Shown in pieces: positions 44,775-52,450 of a stretch of 64,000 nt of DNA. This DNA comes from Phosphoribacter sp037045055 (lineage in GTDB: Bacteria > Actinomycetota > Actinomycetes > Actinomycetales > Dermatophilaceae), in NCBI GenBank assembly GCA_037045055.1, contig JBAOHJ010000004.1, positions 172,164 to 236,163 on the forward strand, written 5' to 3'. Position 1 is the first letter of the stretch; each line of letters begins with the position of its first letter. Position numbers and translations under genes: made by a program. Below the pieces are notes generated by a model that did no database searches, was not told the DNA's origin, and worked only from the letters and a program-made list of their open reading frames with translations.

Positions 44775-44804
44775 CGCGGCAGGCTATCGGCGATACTGGT
44801 CGGT

Positions 44805-45503
44805 ATGAGTCTGGATCTCGGCCGTCGCGTCATGCCCACACGCGAGCAAGCTCTCCCTGGCCGCCCCGAGCGACCCTTCGCCGTCTCGCCCCTGCACGTC
44901 GTGCTCGGCACCCCGCTGGAGGGCCCCTGGCCCGAGGGCAGCGAGGTGCTGCACGTGGCGATGGGGTGCTTCTGGGGAGTGGAGCGGATCTACTGGCAGC
45001 AGCCCGGGGTGATCGTCACCGCGGCCGGGTACATGGGCGGGTTCACGCCCAACCCCACCTACGCCGAGACCACCACCGGCATGACCGGGCATGCCGAGAC
45101 CGTCCGGGTGGTCTACGACCCGGCGCTGACCACCCCGGAGAACCTGCTCAAGGTCTTCTGGGAGAACCACGACGCGACCCAGGGCGCCCGACAGGGCAAC
45201 GACATCGGCACGACCTACCGCTCGGCGATCTACTGGACCACGCCGGGCCAGGGTGCCGCGGCGCACACCACCAAGGAGGTCTTCCAGCGGGTGCTGCGCA
45301 ACGCCTGCCTCGGGGAGATCACCACGGAGATCCGCCGAGCCGACGGGGCCGGTGAGTTCTACCTCGCCGAGGACGAACACCAGGGGTACCTGCACAAGAA
45401 CCCGGGCGGCTACTGCAACCACGGGCCTAACGGCCTGGTCTGCCCGGTCGGCCCGGCGCCCGCGGACGAGGATGACGACGACGATCCCTTCGGGTCCTGG
45501 TAG
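44805..45503 (+). CDS. msrA: peptide methionine sulfoxide reductase A
   Basis: Reduces S-methionine sulfoxide in proteins. The protein has 232 residues, with catalytic C55 in GCFWG, EVYYDP-like VRVVYDPA, and the C-terminal recycling region GYCNHG with a further Cys in VCPVGP. A N-terminal extension of about 45 residues and an acidic tail (DEDDDDDPFGSW) exceed the minimal family. The ATG at 44805 lies beside the divergent YczE gene. Confidence 0.96.
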   Translation: MSLDLGRRVMPTREQALPGRPERPFAVSPLHVVLGTPLEGPWPEGSEVLHVAMGCFWGVERIYWQQPGVIVTAAGYMGGFTPNPTYAETTTGMTGHAETVRVVYDPALTTPENLLKVFWENHDATQGARQGNDIGTTYRSAIYWTTPGQGAAAHTTKEVFQRVLRNACLGEITTEIRRADGAGEFYLAEDEHQGYLHKNPGGYCNHGPNGLVCPVGPAPADEDDDDDPFGSW

Positions 45504-45607
45504 GCGCCGGCCCTCGACCTCGTATGCCGGACACCACCGGGTGCGCGCGCGGCATACCGCAATAGGCTGGGCCCGACCCTGCACCCGCCGCCCGAGAGGC
45601 TGACCTG

Positions 45608-46831
45608 ATGTCTCGTGCCCCGATCCGCCGAGTCGCCCTGCTCACCGCCGGCGGCTACGCCCCGTGCCTGTCCGCCGCGGTCGGCGGGCTCATCGAGCGC
45701 TACACCCGGCAGCTGCCCGACGTCGAGATCATCGGGTATCTGCACGGCTACCACGGCGTGCTGGCCGGCAACTACCTCGTCGTCGACCAGCAGACCCGCG
45801 AGCAGGCCCATCGGATGCTCCACTTCGGCGGCAGCCCGATCGGCAACAGCCGGGTCAAGCTCACCAACGCCGCGGACCTGGTCAAGCGGGGCCTGGTCCA
45901 GGAGGGCGAGAACCCGCTGCAGGTGGCGGCGGAGCGGCTCAAGTCCGACGGCGTCGACGTCCTGCACACCATCGGCGGCGACGACACCAACACCACGGCG
46001 GCCGACCTTGCGGCCTACCTGCACGACGGGGGGTACGAGCTCACCGTCGTCGGGCTGCCCAAGACGATCGACAACGACATCGTCCCGATCCGCCAGTCCC
46101 TGGGCGCCCTCACCGCGGCCGAGCAGGCCTCGGTCTTCGCGCAGAACGTCCTGGCCGAGCACGGGTCCAACCCGCGGATGCTCATCGTCCACGAGGTCAT
46201 GGGGCGCGGCTGCGGGTGGCTCACCGCCCACGCCGCGCGCAACTACCAGGCCTGGCACGCCGCGCAGCAGTGGGTGCCCTCGTTCGGCCTGTCGCCGCAG
46301 CGATGGGCGATCCACGGCGTGTACGTGCCGGAGATCGCCATCGACCTGGAGGCGGAGGCGCGGCGCCTGACCACGGTCATGGACGAGGTCGGCTGCGTCA
46401 ACCTGTTCATCTCCGAGGGCGCCGGGGTGGCCGACATCGTCGCCGAGATGGAAGCGAGCGGGCAGCAGGTCCAGCGCGACCCGTTCGGGCACGTCAAGCT
46501 CGACACCATCAACCCGGGCACGTACTTCGCCCAGCAGTTCGCCGCCAAGCTCGGCGCCGAGAAGACCATGGTCCAGAAGTCGGGCTACTTCTCCCGGTCG
46601 GCCGCCGCGAACGCCGAGGATCTGGCGCTCATCGCGCAGATGTGCGACAAGGCCGTCGAGGCCGCCATCGCCGGCACGCCGGGGGTCGTCGGCAACGACG
46701 AGGAGCGCGGCGACGAGCTGCGGGCGATCGAGTTCCCGCGGATCGCCGGGCACAAGGCCTTCGACACCGACGTCGAGTGGTTCCGGCAGGTGTTGCGCAC
46801 CACGGGTCAGGCGTCGTCGCCTACGTCTTGA
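45608..46831 (+). CDS. pfp: 6-phosphofructokinase, PPi-dependent type
   Basis: Phosphorylates fructose-6-phosphate, most likely with pyrophosphate. Of the 407 residues, TAGGYAPCLSAAV opens the protein, GGDDTN at 123-128 has the second Asp (D126) that excludes ATP in PPi-dependent enzymes, and PKTIDND is near residue 150. GTG or ATG context: ATG at 45608 follows GAGGCTGACCTG. Its last 11 bp overlap the convergent lipoprotein gene. Donor preference is inferred from D126. Confidence 0.9.
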   Translation: MSRAPIRRVALLTAGGYAPCLSAAVGGLIERYTRQLPDVEIIGYLHGYHGVLAGNYLVVDQQTREQAHRMLHFGGSPIGNSRVKLTNAADLVKRGLVQEGENPLQVAAERLKSDGVDVLHTIGGDDTNTTAADLAAYLHDGGYELTVVGLPKTIDNDIVPIRQSLGALTAAEQASVFAQNVLAEHGSNPRMLIVHEVMGRGCGWLTAHAARNYQAWHAAQQWVPSFGLSPQRWAIHGVYVPEIAIDLEAEARRLTTVMDEVGCVNLFISEGAGVADIVAEMEASGQQVQRDPFGHVKLDTINPGTYFAQQFAAKLGAEKTMVQKSGYFSRSAAANAEDLALIAQMCDKAVEAAIAGTPGVVGNDEERGDELRAIEFPRIAGHKAFDTDVEWFRQVLRTTGQASSPTS

Positions 46832-47345
46832 CCGGCGTCCCGCTCTTGTCCAGGACGAACCACACCTGGTTGACGTTCTGTCCGGTGACGTCCCCGGCCT
46901 TGGCGTCCTTGGCGTAGTAGTACAGCGGCCAGCCGTTGAGCGTCACCTGGGTGCGCCCGTCGACGGTGGCGATCGAGCCGACCGCGCCGCTGACCCCGGT
47001 GAGCTTGGGCGTCCCGGTCGCGACGACCAGGGGCCAGGCGGCCAGACACGCCCCGGTGCACGCGCTGGAGGTCGCCCCCTGGGCGTCCTTGGTGAACATG
47101 TACACGGTCATCCCGGCACCGTCGACGACGACCTCCCCGAGCGAGGTCGTCGCCGTCTTCAGCTCGGTGACGGCCGGCTTGAGCACGGGCGTGGGCACCG
47201 CCGACCCGGTCGCCGAGGTCGTCGTCGAGGCCGCCGAGCCGGCCGGGGTGGCCACGCTGGTCGCGGCGGAACCGCCCGATGTCGACGAACACGCCGCGAG
47301 CGTCAGTACCGCGGCGGCAGGGCCCAGGATCGTCCTGATGCGCAT
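46821..47345 (-). CDS. lipoprotein with secreted-repeat (DUF/PF03640-type) domains
   Basis: Exported lipoprotein of 174 residues. The signal ends in the lipobox LAAC, with C19 the lipidation site. A Ser/Thr/Ala-rich linker precedes two repeats of the secreted-repeat family, seen as GMTVYMFTKDAQG with CTGACLAAWP and then GWPLYYYAKDAKAGDVTGQ. Such repeats are common in envelope lipoproteins of Actinobacteria. It is preceded by an ECF promoter identical to that of the sigma gene at 47501, so it is a probable member of that regulon. Confidence 0.88.
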   Translation of the reverse strand: MRIRTILGPAAAVLTLAACSSTSGGSAATSVATPAGSAASTTTSATGSAVPTPVLKPAVTELKTATTSLGEVVVDGAGMTVYMFTKDAQGATSSACTGACLAAWPLVVATGTPKLTGVSGAVGSIATVDGRTQVTLNGWPLYYYAKDAKAGDVTGQNVNQVWFVLDKSGTPVKT

Positions 47346-47394
47346 GGCGTCTCCGTTCTCCGGCCGCCGGACCGTCCCGTCGGCACCACCCGGG

Positions 47395-47422
47395 AAGACG
47401 CCGCGCCGGCGGGGTCGGTTCA
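47395..47422 (-). promoter_or_regulatory. ECF-type promoter of the lipoprotein gene
   Basis: TGAACC (47422-47417), 16-bp spacer, CGTCTT (47400-47395). This fits the mycobacterial SigL consensus as I recall it (TGAACC-N16-18-CGT). Leader to the ATG at 47345 is about 40-45 bases. Confidence 0.75.
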
Positions 47423-47441
47423 CCGGGGTTGCGCAGCCGAC

Positions 47442-47469
47442 TGAACCGCGCGGCATACCGCGTCGTCTT
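47442..47469 (+). promoter_or_regulatory. ECF-type autoregulatory promoter of the sigma gene
   Basis: TGAACC (47442-47447), 16-bp spacer, CGTCTT (47464-47469), identical in both boxes and spacing to the divergent lipoprotein promoter. The spacer is itself a hairpin, CGCGG-CATA-CCGCG, containing the window-wide motif. Leader of about 25 bases to the ATG. Confidence 0.78.
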
Positions 47470-47500
47470 CCGCAGCGGGAGAATCCCCGTGGAGGTGGGT

Positions 47501-48010
47501 ATGCCGCTGGACGACGAGGGGCTCGCCGCGGTGTACCGCGAGCACGCGCCGATGCTGCGCCGGCTCGTCACGCGAGCCACCGGCGACCCGGCGCGCGCCG
47601 AGGACGTCGTGCAGGAGGTGATCCTGCGGATGTGGCGACAGGCGCCCGAGGTGCGCAACGTCCGGGCCTACCTCGCCCAGAGCACGCGCAACCTGCTCGT
47701 GGACCAGCACCGGGCCCGAGCGCGCCGGCCGCACGAGCAGCCGGTCACCGACGAGGGCGTGCCCTCTCGTGGTGGGCCGCCCGATGTGCCGTGGATCGAC
47801 CGGGTGCTCGACCAGATCCTCGTGGAGCAGGCCCTGGCCCGGCTCAGCCCCGAGCACCGAGCGGTGGTCTGCGCGCTGCACTACGAACGAGCGTCGGTCG
47901 CCCAGGCCGCGACCGCGCTGGGGATCCCCGAGGGGACGGTCAAGTCCCGGGCCTACTACGCGCTGCGCCACCTGCGGGTGGCCCTGGACGAGCTGGGGGT
48001 AAGCCGATGA
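47501..48010 (+). CDS. sigL: ECF sigma factor, SigL-like
   Basis: Extracytoplasmic-function sigma factor of 169 residues. Region 2 (AEDVVQEVILRMWRQAPEV) and region 4 (LSPEHRAVVCALHY, then GIPEGTVKSRAYYAL) are present and the linker is short. The ATG at 47501 follows GGAGGT. Paired with a zinc-motif anti-sigma whose ATG overlaps its stop. The promoter match to SigL supports the subtype; other ECF groups share parts of the consensus. Confidence 0.9.
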   Translation: MPLDDEGLAAVYREHAPMLRRLVTRATGDPARAEDVVQEVILRMWRQAPEVRNVRAYLAQSTRNLLVDQHRARARRPHEQPVTDEGVPSRGGPPDVPWIDRVLDQILVEQALARLSPEHRAVVCALHYERASVAQAATALGIPEGTVKSRAYYALRHLRVALDELGVSR

Positions 48011-48048
48011 GCGGGGGTAAGCCGATGAGTGGGGGTAAGCCGATGAGT
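47995..48048 (+). repeat. 18-bp triplication across the sigma/anti-sigma junction
   Basis: Three tandem copies of GGGGGTAAGCCGATGAGY: 47995-48012, 48013-48030 and 48031-48048. Each carries an ATG. The first copy contains the sigma stop (ATGA overlap); the others are in frame and encode MSGGKP repeats. The copies differ only at the last base of the first. Confidence 0.95.
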
Positions 48049-48696
48049 GGGGGCCACGACGAGCTGTTTGTGCTGCTCGGGGGGTACGTCCTCGGCGGGC
48101 TCGACGACACCGACCACGCGGCCTTCGCTCGTCACCTGCGCGACTGTCGCGAGTGCCAGCGGCAGGCCGCGCAGCTCAGCGGCATCCCCCGCCTGTTGGA
48201 CCTGGCCGACCCCGACGCGCCCAGCGAGGACATCGCCGACTCGTCCGGCGGGGGCGAGCTCATCGTGCTGCGGCGTCACCGGGGCGAGCGTCGCCGACGT
48301 CGGCTCACCGCCGCCGTGGCCGCCGGGGTCGCCGCGCTGGCGCTGGCCGGCGGTGGGGTCCTGGTGGGACGGGCCACCGCCCGGCCCGCGCAGCCGCCGC
48401 AGACCGCCCTGGTCGCGACCCCGCTGGACGGCTCGTCGGCGCAGGTGCGCCTGGCGCTCACGGCCAAGGCCTGGGGCACCCAGCTGGACCTCGTCGGGAC
48501 CGCCCTGCCGACGTCCGGGTCCATGGCCCTGTGGGTGGTCGACGACCTCGGTCGGGCCGCCCAGGTCGCGACCTGGAGCGCGACTCCGGGCGGCCAGGCC
48601 ACCCTCACCGCCGCGTGCGCGACGGCGACCCACCGGATCGCGGCGGTGCAGGTGCGCACCGGCGAGGGGGCCGTGCTGGCGGCCACCGGCGTCTGA
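48007..48696 (+). CDS. rslA: zinc-motif anti-sigma factor, RslA/RskA-like
   Basis: Membrane anti-sigma of up to 229 residues. The N-terminal ZAS motif is H49-x3-C53-x2-C56 (HLRDCREC), a single transmembrane helix lies at about 105-125, and an extracytoplasmic domain (DUF4349/RskA-like, LTAKAWGTQLDLVGTAL onward) follows. Three in-frame ATG codons (48007, 48025, 48043) come from the 18-bp triplication, so the true start is ambiguous; only the first overlaps the sigma stop. It is expected to sequester the SigL-like factor until an envelope or redox signal. Confidence 0.88.
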   Translation: MSGGKPMSGGKPMSGGHDELFVLLGGYVLGGLDDTDHAAFARHLRDCRECQRQAAQLSGIPRLLDLADPDAPSEDIADSSGGGELIVLRRHRGERRRRRLTAAVAAGVAALALAGGGVLVGRATARPAQPPQTALVATPLDGSSAQVRLALTAKAWGTQLDLVGTALPTSGSMALWVVDDLGRAAQVATWSATPGGQATLTAACATATHRIAAVQVRTGEGAVLAATGV

Positions 48697-48723
48697 GTCG
48701 TCGCGCCGGCCGGGTCGGACCCC

Positions 48724-48729
48724 TATGAT
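48724..48729 (+). promoter_or_regulatory. possible -10 box before the fusion gene
   Basis: TATGAT, in the 93 bp between the anti-sigma stop and the fusion gene, is a very good -10 sequence for this GC content. No -35 match stands out at 17 bp. It may allow transcription independent of the ECF promoter. Confidence 0.4.
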
Positions 48730-48789
48730 CGGGATCACATTTCGGGCCCGGCTGCAGCTGCTCGGGCGCCCGGGCACGGGAGGCCGAGG

Positions 48790-51288
48790 ATGACGACGGC
48801 GACGAACGCCATCCAGCGGCTGCAGACCGCCCGGATCAACGGCGTCGACATCGAGTACGAGGTCCGCGGCACCGGCGAGCCCGTCCTGTTGATCCACGGC
48901 AGCCACATCGGGGCCAGTTTCGTCACGCTGATGAGCCAACACGTGCTGACCGACGGCTACCAGTTGATCCGCTACCACCGCCGTGGCTTCCACGGCAGCT
49001 CTCCGCCGCCACCCGGACGATTCAGCATCGCCGACCAGGCCGCCGACGCGCGGGCGCTGCTGGAGTACCTCAAGGTCGGCCCCGCCCACGTCGTCGGCCA
49101 CTCCTACGGCGGGGTCATCGCCCTGCAGTTGGCCGTGGACGCCCCGGAGGCGGTGGCCACGCTGGCGCTGTTCGAGGCGGCGCTGCTGCACGTGGACGGG
49201 GGGCAGGAGGTGTTCGACCTGGTCGACATCGCCTCGGACCTCTATCGCGAGGGCGACTGGGAGGCCGCCGCAGACCTGTTCCTCGGCTCGCCCCGGGAGC
49301 GCGCGGACATCGCCCGCAACGTCCCCGGTGGCCTGGACCAGGCGCTGCGCGACGTCGACACGTACTTCAGCGTCGAGGCTCCGGCCCATCAGGAGTGGAC
49401 CTTCACCGACGAGGACGGCGGCAAGGTGCGGTGCCCGGTGCTGTTCCTGCTGGGGGCGGAGAGCTCGCAGCTGTACCGCAACGCCTACCTGCAGATGAAG
49501 GCCTGGGCGCCGCAGACCCAGACGGCCATCCTGCCCGGGGCCTCCCACCTGCTGCACATCCAGCAACCCGCCGGGGCGGCGAGCCTGCTGGCCTCCTTCC
49601 TGCTCGGGCACCCCATCCTGCGTCCGGGCCGCCCCGGGTCGTCCAGTGGCCGGGCCAGCGGCACCGGCACCGGCATCGCGTCCAAGCGCTACAACGCGAC
49701 GACCGACATCCTCGAGGGCAACCTCGAGGCCGGCCGCGGGGACAAGATCGCCCTGCGGACCGGCTCGAGGGACTGGACCTACGCGGAGGTCTGCGAGGGG
49801 GCCAACCGGGTCGGGTCCATGCTGCGCGAGCTCGGCGTCGAGATCGAGAACCGCGTGCTGCTCGCGGCGACCGACTCCATCGAGTTCGTCACGACGTTCT
49901 TCGGGGCGATCAAGATCGGGGCCATCCCCATCCCGGTGAACACCAACCTCACCCTGGACCAGTACGCCTACCTGTTGGACAACTCGCGGGCCAAGGTCGT
50001 CGTCGTCTCCGAGGCCCTGGCCGACACGATGCGCCGAGCGTGCGCCGGGGCTCGCTACCTCAGGCACCTCGTCGTCGTCGGCTCCCCGCAGGAGGGCGAG
50101 CTGTCCTTCCGGGACCTCGTCGACGCTGCTGACCCGACGCTCACCCCGGCCGACACCGTCGAGGACGACGGGGCGTTCTGGCTGGCGAGCATCGGCCCGT
50201 CCGGACGCCCGCGTGCGGTGATGCACCTGCAACGCGCCATGCGCGCCTGCGTCAACACCTACGGTCGCGCCGTGCTGGCGTTGCGCGAGTCCGACGTGTG
50301 CTTCTCGGTGTCCCGCCTCTACTTCGCCTACGGCCTCGGCGGGGGCCTCTACCTGCCGTTCGCGGCCGGAGCCACCTCGATCCTCACCCGGGAGCCCCCC
50401 CAGACCCGCACCGTGCTGCACATCGCCCGTGAGTTCAAACCGAGCGTGCTGTTCGGCGTGCCGACCAGCTACGCCAACATCCTGGCCTCCGGCAGGCAGC
50501 TCAAGGGCGGCGACTTCGCCTCGGTGCGCCTGTGCCTGTCGGCGGGTGAGCCGCTGGGCCCCGCGCTGCTGACGAGCTGGCGCGAGCACACCGGGGTCGA
50601 CATCGTCGAGGGCATCGGCTCCACCGAGTCGTGCCACATCTACATCTCCAACCGGGCCGCAGACGTGCGGCCCGGGTCGACCGGGCGGCTCGTCGAGGGC
50701 TACCAGGCCCGCGTCGTCGACGACCAGATGGTCGACGTCCCCGTCGGGGTGCCGGGGCGGCTGCTGGTCAGCGGGGAGTCGTTCTTCAGCGGCTACTGGC
50801 AGCGTCGCGAGCTGACCCGGCGGGCCCTGCAGGGCGCCTGGTTCGACAGCGGCGACATGTACACCGTCGACGAGGAGGGCTACTTCACCTTCCAGGGCCG
50901 CCTGGACGACATGCTCAAGGTCGGTGGCATGTGGGTCAGCCCGGTCGAGGTCGAGGCGGTGATCCGCGACACCGGCCGGGTCGCCGACGTCGCCGTCGTG
51001 GGCGTCCACGACGCGATCAACCTCGTGCGGCTCGTCGCCCTCGTCGTTCCGCGGGCCCCGTCCGACGACCACGCCGAGACCGAGGCAATCCTGCGCAAGG
51101 AGGTCCGAGCCAAGCTCGGGGGCAACAAGACCCCGCGACTGTTCCGTTTCGTGCCGTCGCTACCCCGGATAGAGAACGGCGACCTGCAGCGGGCGACCTT
51201 GCCCGAGCTGGCCCGAGCCCAGCAGGAAGACGCGCGGGCCGCCGGCCCGGACGGCGACCGCCTCCCGCCGGCTGCCGCCCCGGCGTAG
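48790..51288 (+). CDS. alpha/beta-hydrolase fused to a degenerate benzoate-CoA-ligase-like domain
   Basis: An 832-residue two-domain protein. Residues 1-275 form an alpha/beta hydrolase with S105 (GHSYGG) and H253 (GASHLLH). A Ser/Gly linker (about 280-298) leads to an ANL-superfamily domain most like benzoate-CoA ligases (YNATTDILEGN onward; GIGSTE at 608-613; D688 and R704 conserved; LKVGG at 709-713). Two catalytic elements are abnormal. The P-loop reads ASIGPSGRPRA (466-476) where YSSGSTGRPKG is expected, and the A10 lysine is D798 in NGDLQR. Adenylation is therefore doubtful; a repurposed CoA-thioester or regulatory function is possible. ATG at 48790 follows GGGAGGCCGAGG. Confidence 0.85.
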   Translation: MTTATNAIQRLQTARINGVDIEYEVRGTGEPVLLIHGSHIGASFVTLMSQHVLTDGYQLIRYHRRGFHGSSPPPPGRFSIADQAADARALLEYLKVGPAHVVGHSYGGVIALQLAVDAPEAVATLALFEAALLHVDGGQEVFDLVDIASDLYREGDWEAAADLFLGSPRERADIARNVPGGLDQALRDVDTYFSVEAPAHQEWTFTDEDGGKVRCPVLFLLGAESSQLYRNAYLQMKAWAPQTQTAILPGASHLLHIQQPAGAASLLASFLLGHPILRPGRPGSSSGRASGTGTGIASKRYNATTDILEGNLEAGRGDKIALRTGSRDWTYAEVCEGANRVGSMLRELGVEIENRVLLAATDSIEFVTTFFGAIKIGAIPIPVNTNLTLDQYAYLLDNSRAKVVVVSEALADTMRRACAGARYLRHLVVVGSPQEGELSFRDLVDAADPTLTPADTVEDDGAFWLASIGPSGRPRAVMHLQRAMRACVNTYGRAVLALRESDVCFSVSRLYFAYGLGGGLYLPFAAGATSILTREPPQTRTVLHIAREFKPSVLFGVPTSYANILASGRQLKGGDFASVRLCLSAGEPLGPALLTSWREHTGVDIVEGIGSTESCHIYISNRAADVRPGSTGRLVEGYQARVVDDQMVDVPVGVPGRLLVSGESFFSGYWQRRELTRRALQGAWFDSGDMYTVDEEGYFTFQGRLDDMLKVGGMWVSPVEVEAVIRDTGRVADVAVVGVHDAINLVRLVALVVPRAPSDDHAETEAILRKEVRAKLGGNKTPRLFRFVPSLPRIENGDLQRATLPELARAQQEDARAAGPDGDRLPPAAAPA

Positions 51289-51290
51289 CC

Positions 51291-52220
51291 GTGCCGCCGC
51301 ACCCGCAGGCCCGTCGGTGGCTCGACGAGGTGGCCGACGCGCCGACCTGGACGCGCGTCGGGCACCCGGACCTGGACCTGCCTCGACTGCGGGCGCAGTT
51401 GCGCGCGCTCGTGCCGCCGGCCCCGCCGGGGTCGCTGGCCAGCGAGCCGGTGACGGTGGGCGGGATACCGTGCCTGCTGCAGCGGCCCCGGCCCGGTGCG
51501 CCCCTGTTCGTCCTGCTGCACGGGGGCGGGTGGGCCCTGGGCAGTGCCGCCGAGATGCAGCCCTGGGGGCGGGCGATCGCGCAGGCCACCGGCGCCGCGG
51601 TGCTGTCCGTGGACTACCGACTCGCCCCCGAGCACCCTTTCCCGGCCGGACTCGAGAATGTCGAGACCGTCCTGGCCGCCCTCCCGCAGGCCGCCGACGA
51701 GCTCGCCGTCGACGCGGGCCGGCTCGTCGTGGGTGGCGACAGCGCCGGGGGCAACCTCGCCGCCGCGGCGGCCCAGCGCCGACGCGACCGGCGCGCACCG
51801 CCGTGGGCGACGACGGTCCTGCTCTACCCTGCGCTGGACCTGGCCGGCCGGCACCCCTCCCGCGCGGAGTTCTCCGACGGGTTCGGCATGCAGGACGAGG
51901 CGATGGCCTGGCACGAGGCGGCCTACGTGCCCGTGGCGGCGGACCGCGAACGCCCCGACGTCTCGCCGCTGCTGGCCGGGGACCTGCGCGGTCTGCCGCC
52001 CACCCTCGTGGTCACGGCAGGGTACGACCCGCTGCGCGACGAGGGCGAGGCGTATGCCGCGCGGCTGGCCGACGCGGGAGTGCTCACGGCGTGCACCCGC
52101 TACGTCGACATGGTGCACGGGTTCGCCGACCTCACCCGGTTCGACGCGGCGCACGCGCTGGTTGGCCAGGTCGCCGGCTGGCTCGGACGGACTGTTCCCG
52201 GGGTCCCCGCGGCCGGGTGA
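51291..52220 (+). CDS. HSL-family esterase/lipase
   Basis: Hormone-sensitive-lipase-type hydrolase of 309 residues. HGGGW at 77-81 forms the oxyanion hole, S151 in GDSAGG is the nucleophile, an Asp lies in YDPLRDE and the His in VHGFADL completes the triad. The GTG at 51291 is two bases after the fusion gene's stop, so the two are one operon; cooperation on a common ester or thioester substrate is plausible. Its stop is contained in the first unit of the 52-bp repeat array. Confidence 0.9.
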   Translation: MPPHPQARRWLDEVADAPTWTRVGHPDLDLPRLRAQLRALVPPAPPGSLASEPVTVGGIPCLLQRPRPGAPLFVLLHGGGWALGSAAEMQPWGRAIAQATGAAVLSVDYRLAPEHPFPAGLENVETVLAALPQAADELAVDAGRLVVGGDSAGGNLAAAAAQRRRDRRAPPWATTVLLYPALDLAGRHPSRAEFSDGFGMQDEAMAWHEAAYVPVAADRERPDVSPLLAGDLRGLPPTLVVTAGYDPLRDEGEAYAARLADAGVLTACTRYVDMVHGFADLTRFDAAHALVGQVAGWLGRTVPGVPAAG

Positions 52221-52394
52221 CCACAACTCCACCGGTGCGCTGTCGTGGACCGGCATACCGGCCGCACCCCGACCACAACTCGACCGGTGCGCTGTCGTGG
52301 ACCGGCATACCGGCCACACCCCGACCACAACTCCACCGGTGCGCTGTCGTGGACCGGCTTACCGGCCGCACCCCGACCACAACTCCACCGGTGT
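52219..52394. repeat. 52-bp tandem repeat, about 3.4 units
   Basis: Units at 52219-52270, 52271-52322 and 52323-52374, plus a 20-bp partial at 52375-52394. Unit begins GACCACAACTCCACCGGTGC and ends CCGGCCGCACCCC. Each full unit contains the palindrome CACCGGTG (second unit GACCGGTG) and CCGGCATACCGG (CCGGCTTACCGG in the third). The array fills the convergent gap between the esterase and cbs; no spacers, so not CRISPR. Confidence 0.95.
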
Positions 52395-52450
52395 CGACAT
52401 CTGGGCCCCACTCTCGGGCCCCCGGGCCGCTCCCGCACCGCGCGTCCCGG

